From NCBI RefSeq assembly GCF_029946005.1, contig NZ_JAQSDR010000008.1:186001-250000 (forward strand): DNA of 64,000 nt, in the 5' to 3' direction. This stretch comes from Aquabacterium sp. (GTDB taxonomy: Bacteria > Pseudomonadota > Gammaproteobacteria > Burkholderiales > Burkholderiaceae_C). The position numbers were made by a program, and so were the translations under genes. Below the pieces are notes generated by a model that was not told where the DNA came from, ran no database searches, and saw only the letters and a list, made by a program, of their open reading frames with translations. Of this stretch, positions 60,367 to 64,000 are shown in pieces. Within the stretch, counting starts at the first letter, position 1. The number at the start of each line of letters is the position of its first letter.

Positions 60367-60687
60367 ATGGGCGAGGTCAGTGATACTGGGTGGCATGAAC
60401 TGGTCATTGAGCCCATGGGCGCGCGCCTGCGTGTACCGGCTGAACAGCCTTTACTGGTCAGCGCACTCGCCGCCGGCATTGAGCTGACCCGTTCCTGCCG
60501 CAATGGCACCTGCCGGACCTGCCTGTGCCGCCTGATCAGCGGACGGGTGACTTACCGCATGGAATGGCCTGGCTTGAGCTTTGAGGAAAAGCGCGATGGC
60601 TTCATTCTGCCGTGCGTGGCCTATCCTGTGTGTGACTTGGTGGTGGAGGCGCCTGGGGCCAAACGCCTGAACGCTTCAGAGCCTTGA
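60367..60687 (+). CDS. 2Fe-2S ferredoxin-type protein
   Basis: 106 residues. The cluster ligands are in SCRNGTCRTCLC (Cx4CxxC) and LPCVAYP, as in plant-type ferredoxins. It is a stand-alone electron carrier; no oxygenase or reductase gene is adjacent. It is divergent from the metallopeptidase gene and its end overlaps the converging hydrolase gene by 12 bases. Confidence 0.9.
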   Translation: MGEVSDTGWHELVIEPMGARLRVPAEQPLLVSALAAGIELTRSCRNGTCRTCLCRLISGRVTYRMEWPGLSFEEKRDGFILPCVAYPVCDLVVEAPGAKRLNASEP

Positions 60688-61464
60688 TCTGGAGGCCGAG
60701 CGCCACTTCTGGACTTGCGCGGCCATCCAGGGGCCGTCATCCAGGGGCAGGTCGTGGCCCGCAGTGGGGTGTTCCGCAAAATCGGTTTGCCAACTGGCGG
60801 CCAGTTGCCTTGAGCACCGGGGATCGACCAAGCCATCTTGGACACTGGTCAAAATCAAGGTGCGGGTTGATGGGCCTTCCATCGGCGCGGTGTAGCGCGT
60901 GGCGGCCAGCAGTTGGCGCAAAGCGTTGTCGCGCGAGACGGGGCACTCATCGCGGTAGGCGATCCAGTCCCGCACTTGCTGTTCAGGCTGAGGCGGGTGT
61001 CGGGTGGTGATTTTGAGGATGGCTTCTTCCCACTGCCTGGAGGTGCCACCGAGCAAGGCCAGTTTGAGAATCAAAGGGTAGTTGCGTGGCCGCAGGCGTC
61101 TGTAAAACGGGCTGAAAGGGCGCATGCTGGTGTTGATCAGCACGCATCCATCGATCTCATTCGGATGGTTGAGCGCCCAGGCGGTGGTCACCATGGCGCC
61201 CAGCGACATGGCTAGCACGTGGTAGGGCGGCTTGATGCCCTGGCGAGAGAGTTCGGCTCGGCATTGCTCGGCCATCTCGGGCACGGTGGCTGGGCTGGTT
61301 TGGGCGCACAGGCGGCCGTTGCCAGGCAAGTCCATGGCCACGATGCGGGCGCCTGGCATGTGGTCGGCCAGCAGCTTGGGGAAGCCGCCCCAGTGCCTTT
61401 GTTCACGCGTGAGCCCACGCAGCAAGACCCAGGTGTCTGGCGTGTTGTGGGTGGGGCCAGTCAT
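60676..61464 (-). CDS. Alpha/beta-fold hydrolase
   Basis: 262 residues. The strand-turn LLRGLTREQRHWGGF supplies the oxyanion region, the nucleophile elbow is LAMSLGAMV (A-M-S-L-G rather than the usual GxSxG), and a late His in HPTAGHDLPLDDG is the likely base. Substrate unknown. Its start overlaps the upstream M14 gene stop by ATGA, so the two are translationally coupled. Confidence 0.85.
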   Translation of the reverse strand: MTGPTHNTPDTWVLLRGLTREQRHWGGFPKLLADHMPGARIVAMDLPGNGRLCAQTSPATVPEMAEQCRAELSRQGIKPPYHVLAMSLGAMVTTAWALNHPNEIDGCVLINTSMRPFSPFYRRLRPRNYPLILKLALLGGTSRQWEEAILKITTRHPPQPEQQVRDWIAYRDECPVSRDNALRQLLAATRYTAPMEGPSTRTLILTSVQDGLVDPRCSRQLAASWQTDFAEHPTAGHDLPLDDGPWMAAQVQKWRSASRSRL

Positions 61465-62546
61465 CCGTACCAGCGGTCGTGGGCGGCTTGGCGATGCGCA
61501 TCACGCGCCGGGCCCTGGGGCACCCAACTGGTGTGGCTGCTGGCGGCGTGGGTGATGAAGTCCAGCCAGGCCATGTGTCGCCGCAGCACGCGTTGCTGCC
61601 GGTGCTCGGCCAGGGGGTTGAAGATGCCTTGCCGGGAGAATATCTGGCGTGGGTTTTTCTTGATCCAAAGCCAGGAGCCCATCTCCAAGGTCAGGGGCAA
61701 CAGGGTACGGTCCTCCTGGGCGCAGGCGCGCAGGTACAGGTGGTCCCACAGGTCGCCATGGGTCAGGTACTGTCGGCTTTGCGGCTCGATGACATAGCGG
61801 TGGTGGGGGTAAGCCTGGTCGAAAATCTGGTTGAGCGCCAGCATCTCTGGCAGGTGCTTGATGGGCTTGGTGGTGTGGGCATGCGGGAACCAGATGCGGT
61901 CAGCCATGCCAAAGCCGGAATGACAATCGATGGCGATGCTGAATCGGCGGCTGAGGAGCTCTTGATCGACAACTTGGCACAGGGCTTGGCTTTCAGCTTC
62001 CATGGCGGCATCGGCCGCGCCTCGGTACCAGGGCAGGGCAGGGCTGAGGCGCTGTCCGCCCAGCATGAAAGGCACGGGCTCGCTGGCGTTCACCGGGGCG
62101 TTGCGCATGAGGTCCACGCCACGGGGATTGGCGCGCGTGCCAGCCCACAAGCCGCCGGGGTTGACGATGGGCATGAACACCAGGCGGATGGATTCCAGCT
62201 GGCGGTGCAGTTGGCTGTCCCATTTCAAGCGCATGACCAAGCTGCGCAGATAGGCCATGACCACGCGCGAGCCGATGCGTTCCAGGCCATGCACGCCGCC
62301 AAAGAAGCCCACGGCCGGAACGTCCTTGCTGGGGTTGCCCAAGGTGATGGCCTGCACCGGGAAATGGTGCGGGCCTGCTTGCACTTCGCAGACTTGGCTG
62401 ACCTCGACCTGCGGACCAGCCTCGTCGAGGATGCGCTGAAGATCGGCCAGCTCGATGAGAGGCTCAGGCGCGGCGTCCCCTGTCAAACGAAGGGGCGTTT
62501 GGGAGGGGACGAAGCTGCGGCGGTCAAGGCGAAAGAGCTTGGCCAT
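61461..62546 (-). CDS. M14-family carboxypeptidase-like / succinylglutamate desuccinylase-type protein
   Basis: 361 residues. The zinc-binding signature is FFGGVHGLERIGS (HxxE), followed by MPIVNPGGLWAGTRANPRGV and the third ligand in IAIDCHSGFG. These are features of the AstE/AspA branch of the M14 peptidases. It may deacylate or trim a small amide. It is the first gene of a two-gene unit with the hydrolase. Confidence 0.85.
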   Translation of the reverse strand: MAKLFRLDRRSFVPSQTPLRLTGDAAPEPLIELADLQRILDEAGPQVEVSQVCEVQAGPHHFPVQAITLGNPSKDVPAVGFFGGVHGLERIGSRVVMAYLRSLVMRLKWDSQLHRQLESIRLVFMPIVNPGGLWAGTRANPRGVDLMRNAPVNASEPVPFMLGGQRLSPALPWYRGAADAAMEAESQALCQVVDQELLSRRFSIAIDCHSGFGMADRIWFPHAHTTKPIKHLPEMLALNQIFDQAYPHHRYVIEPQSRQYLTHGDLWDHLYLRACAQEDRTLLPLTLEMGSWLWIKKNPRQIFSRQGIFNPLAEHRQQRVLRRHMAWLDFITHAASSHTSWVPQGPARDAHRQAAHDRWYG

Positions 62547-62584
62547 GGTCTTACTTGACTCGGCTCAGGAATGAGCCAAACGGC

Positions 62585-63031
62585 TCATTCGCCTTTCCTG
62601 GGGCGGCCCGCTTTCAGCGGGACCAAGCCTTCCAGCACCAATTTCAGTTTGGCGTCAGGCAGGGTGGACAGGGCATGGAGCCCGGCACGCAACAACTCGC
62701 TTTTCTTGGTGGGCCGGCGAAAGGTCAAGGCGCGTTCCTTGAGCGAGTGGATCAGGCTGAAATCGGCACGAGGCATGGTGAAGCTGTCGCGCACCAGCTT
62801 TTGCTTGACCTTAGCGGGGCTGCTGATCTTGGTGGGGGTGGCAGCCACCACGGTGGGCTTGGCGGCGGCGGTACGCGGCACGGCCTTCTTACTGATGGGG
62901 GCCGGGGCTGCAGCCTTGGGTGTTTTTTTGGCGGCAACTTTTTTGGCAGGGGCAGCTGCGGGCTTGGCGGCCTTGTTGATGGTCTTGGCTTCAGGCTTGG
63001 TTTTGACGTTCTCGGTTTCGGTATTGCTCAT
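62585..63031 (-). CDS. Histone H1-like Lys/Ala/Pro-rich protein with C-terminal RHH-like domain
   Basis: 148 residues from ATG 63031. The first half is a low-complexity tail rich in Lys, Ala and Pro (AKPAAAPAKKVAAKKTPKAA), as in bacterial H1-like proteins. The second half, FTMPRADFSLIHSLKERALT then RRPTKKSELLRAGLHALSTL, resembles a ribbon-helix-helix DNA-binding unit (short beta start, two helices). It probably binds DNA. A dyad overlaps its promoter, so it may repress itself. Confidence 0.7.
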   Translation of the reverse strand: MSNTETENVKTKPEAKTINKAAKPAAAPAKKVAAKKTPKAAAPAPISKKAVPRTAAAKPTVVAATPTKISSPAKVKQKLVRDSFTMPRADFSLIHSLKERALTFRRPTKKSELLRAGLHALSTLPDAKLKLVLEGLVPLKAGRPRKGE

Positions 63032-63052
63032 GATGACTGCTTGATGAATTGA

Positions 63053-63067
63053 TATAAACGATTTATA
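63053..63067. promoter_or_regulatory. Dyad TATAAA-CGA-TTTATA overlapping the promoter of the H1-like gene
   Basis: A perfect 6-bp inverted repeat with a 3-base centre covers the -10 box (minus strand) of the gene at 62585-63031. It lies 22 bases upstream of the start codon, a position suited to repression. Confidence 0.5.
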
Positions 63068-63089
63068 CAATAAATTAAGGCCGTGTCAA
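63062..63089 (-). promoter_or_regulatory. Sigma-70 promoter of the H1-like gene
   Basis: On the minus strand TTGACA (63084-63089), a 16-base spacer and TATAAA (63062-63067) lie just upstream of the start at 63031. It is one of the best promoter matches in the window. Confidence 0.75.
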
Positions 63090-63193
63090 CCGTGAATTTG
63101 ACGCCGAAATGATCAAGGCCTGTCACAGGGTTGTCGGGCAGCCACGTCAAGAATACGCAGGCATCAAAAACCATCCAATCAGGGCCAGCTCAC

Positions 63194-64000
63194 ATGAACG
63201 CCATGCTCCACCGTTTGATCTGCTCAACGATTCTGACCGCTTCGGTTTTGGTCGGCAGCGCTGCCTGGGCAGGGGGGCGGTCTGACGATGACAGGCCGCA
63301 TCGCCATGGCGAAAAAATCAATGTGCAGGTGGGCGTTCGGCCTTTCTACCTGGTGGATGGCCTGGACGAAGGCAAGCTCAAGAGCCGATTGCAGCAATGC
63401 GAGGCCGGGCCGTTTTACCGCAGCCAGTTTTCGATCAGCCACCGGGGGGCGCCGCTGGAATTTCCAGAGCATTCGCGCGAGTCTTACGAGGCCGCGAACC
63501 GGATGGGCGCGGGCATCATCGAGTGCGATGTGAGCTTCACCAAGGATGGCGAGCTGGTGTGCCGCCATTCGGAGTGCGATCTGCACACCACCACCAACAT
63601 CGTGAACACGCCCTTGAACGCCGCGTGCACGGTGCCTTGGGCACCCGGAGGGCAGGCACCCAAGTGCTGCACCAGCGACATCAGCTTGAGTGAATTCAAG
63701 TCCTTGAAGGCCAAGATGGATGCCAGCAATCCGGCTGCCACCACGGCCGCTGGCTACCTGGGCGGCACCGCCAATTGGCGCACTGATCTGTACACCGGCC
63801 GCCCCGCTGGCAATGTGGTGACTTTGAAAGAGCACATCGCCTTGATCAAGCAATGGGGCGTGTCGCAAACGCCCGAGCTGAAGGACGGCGATGCCGCTCG
63901 CATCCAGTCCATCTTTGGCGGCCAGGCGCAGTACGCGCAAAAGTTGATCGACACCTACAAGGATGCGGGCGTTGATCCACGCAAGGTGTATGCGCAGTCC
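63194..64000 (+). CDS. Glycerophosphodiester phosphodiesterase, N-terminal part
   Basis: 269 codons are present and the frame runs off the window. A signal peptide ([19 protein letters not shown]) indicates export. The GDPD catalytic region follows: [20 protein letters not shown], with the first catalytic His-Arg, then [20 protein letters not shown] with the metal-binding Glu/Asp and second His. It hydrolyses glycerophosphodiesters to glycerol-3-phosphate and alcohol in the periplasm. A Cys pair (KCCTSD) and an inserted segment before [12 protein letters not shown] fit the larger, secreted GlpQ-like type. Confidence 0.9.
   Translation, partial: MNAMLHRLICSTILTASVLVGSAAWAGGRSDDDRPHRHGEKINVQVGVRPFYLVDGLDEGKLKSRLQQCEAGPFYRSQFSISHRGAPLEFPEHSRESYEAANRMGAGIIECDVSFTKDGELVCRHSECDLHTTTNIVNTPLNAACTVPWAPGGQAPKCCTSDISLSEFKSLKAKMDASNPAATTAAGYLGGTANWRTDLYTGRPAGNVVTLKEHIALIKQWGVSQTPELKDGDAARIQSIFGGQAQYAQKLIDTYKDAGVDPRKVYAQS

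Overview
The window is a stretch of chromosome from a Gram-negative betaproteobacterium of the order Burkholderiales, most likely a Comamonadaceae-type organism. The evidence is the high-GC coding sequence, the conserved order pilF-rodZ-ispG-hisS-yfgM-bamB-der-hfq-hflX-hflK-hflC-hisZ-purA, a separate HisZ, the rpsB-tsf-pyrH-frr-uppS-cdsA-dxr-rseP-bamA-skp-lpxD-fabZ-lpxA-lpxB-rnhB block, and an EarP/EF-P(Arg32) pair. No genus can be fixed from the sequence alone.

Layout. 1-14.5 kb (+): cell shape, isoprenoid synthesis, His-tRNA charging, outer-membrane assembly, ribosome GTPases, Hfq, the HflKC membrane complex and purine synthesis, ending at a strong terminator. 14.6-15.0 kb: two identical tRNA-Leu(CAG) genes on the minus strand, whose promoter overlaps the start of rnr. 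15.0-32.8 kb (+): RNase R, then the translation, UMP kinase, phospholipid, BamA and lipid A cluster. 32.9-33.0 kb: a remnant of a Bax-inhibitor-1 (YccA) family gene, followed by an AsmA-like gene. 35.5-44.9 kb (-): DnaB, an LLM oxidoreductase, a GST, a hybrid histidine kinase, EF-P with its rhamnosyltransferase EarP, an esterase and a carotenoid oxygenase, the last divergent from a TetR regulator across two operator-like repeats. 45.6-51.5 kb (+): UvrC, a lipoprotein, PgsA, HU, tRNA-Val, PpiD and tRNA-His.

51.5-56.8 kb is the accessory part. Downstream of tRNA-His lie decayed fragments of an IS21-type and two IS3-type transposases, a perfect 27-bp inverted repeat, a small beta-barrel protein with a TTG start and a chemoreceptor. 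A small-gene cluster follows, with two near-perfect LexA (SOS) boxes, CTG-N10-CAG, each ending one base before the ATG of a tiny ORF. One of these ORFs would encode a 30-residue hydrophobic peptide; a neighbouring 37-residue ORF resembles it. This is the strongest candidate for an undescribed system here: a possible DNA-damage-induced small membrane peptide locus. 56.8-64 kb holds an orphan PAS histidine kinase, a zinc metallopeptidase, a 2Fe-2S ferredoxin, a hydrolase/M14 pair, a Lys/Ala-rich histone-H1-like protein with a dyad overlapping its promoter, and the first part of a glycerophosphodiester phosphodiesterase.

All assignments come from reading motifs, spacing and gene order; no database search was run.
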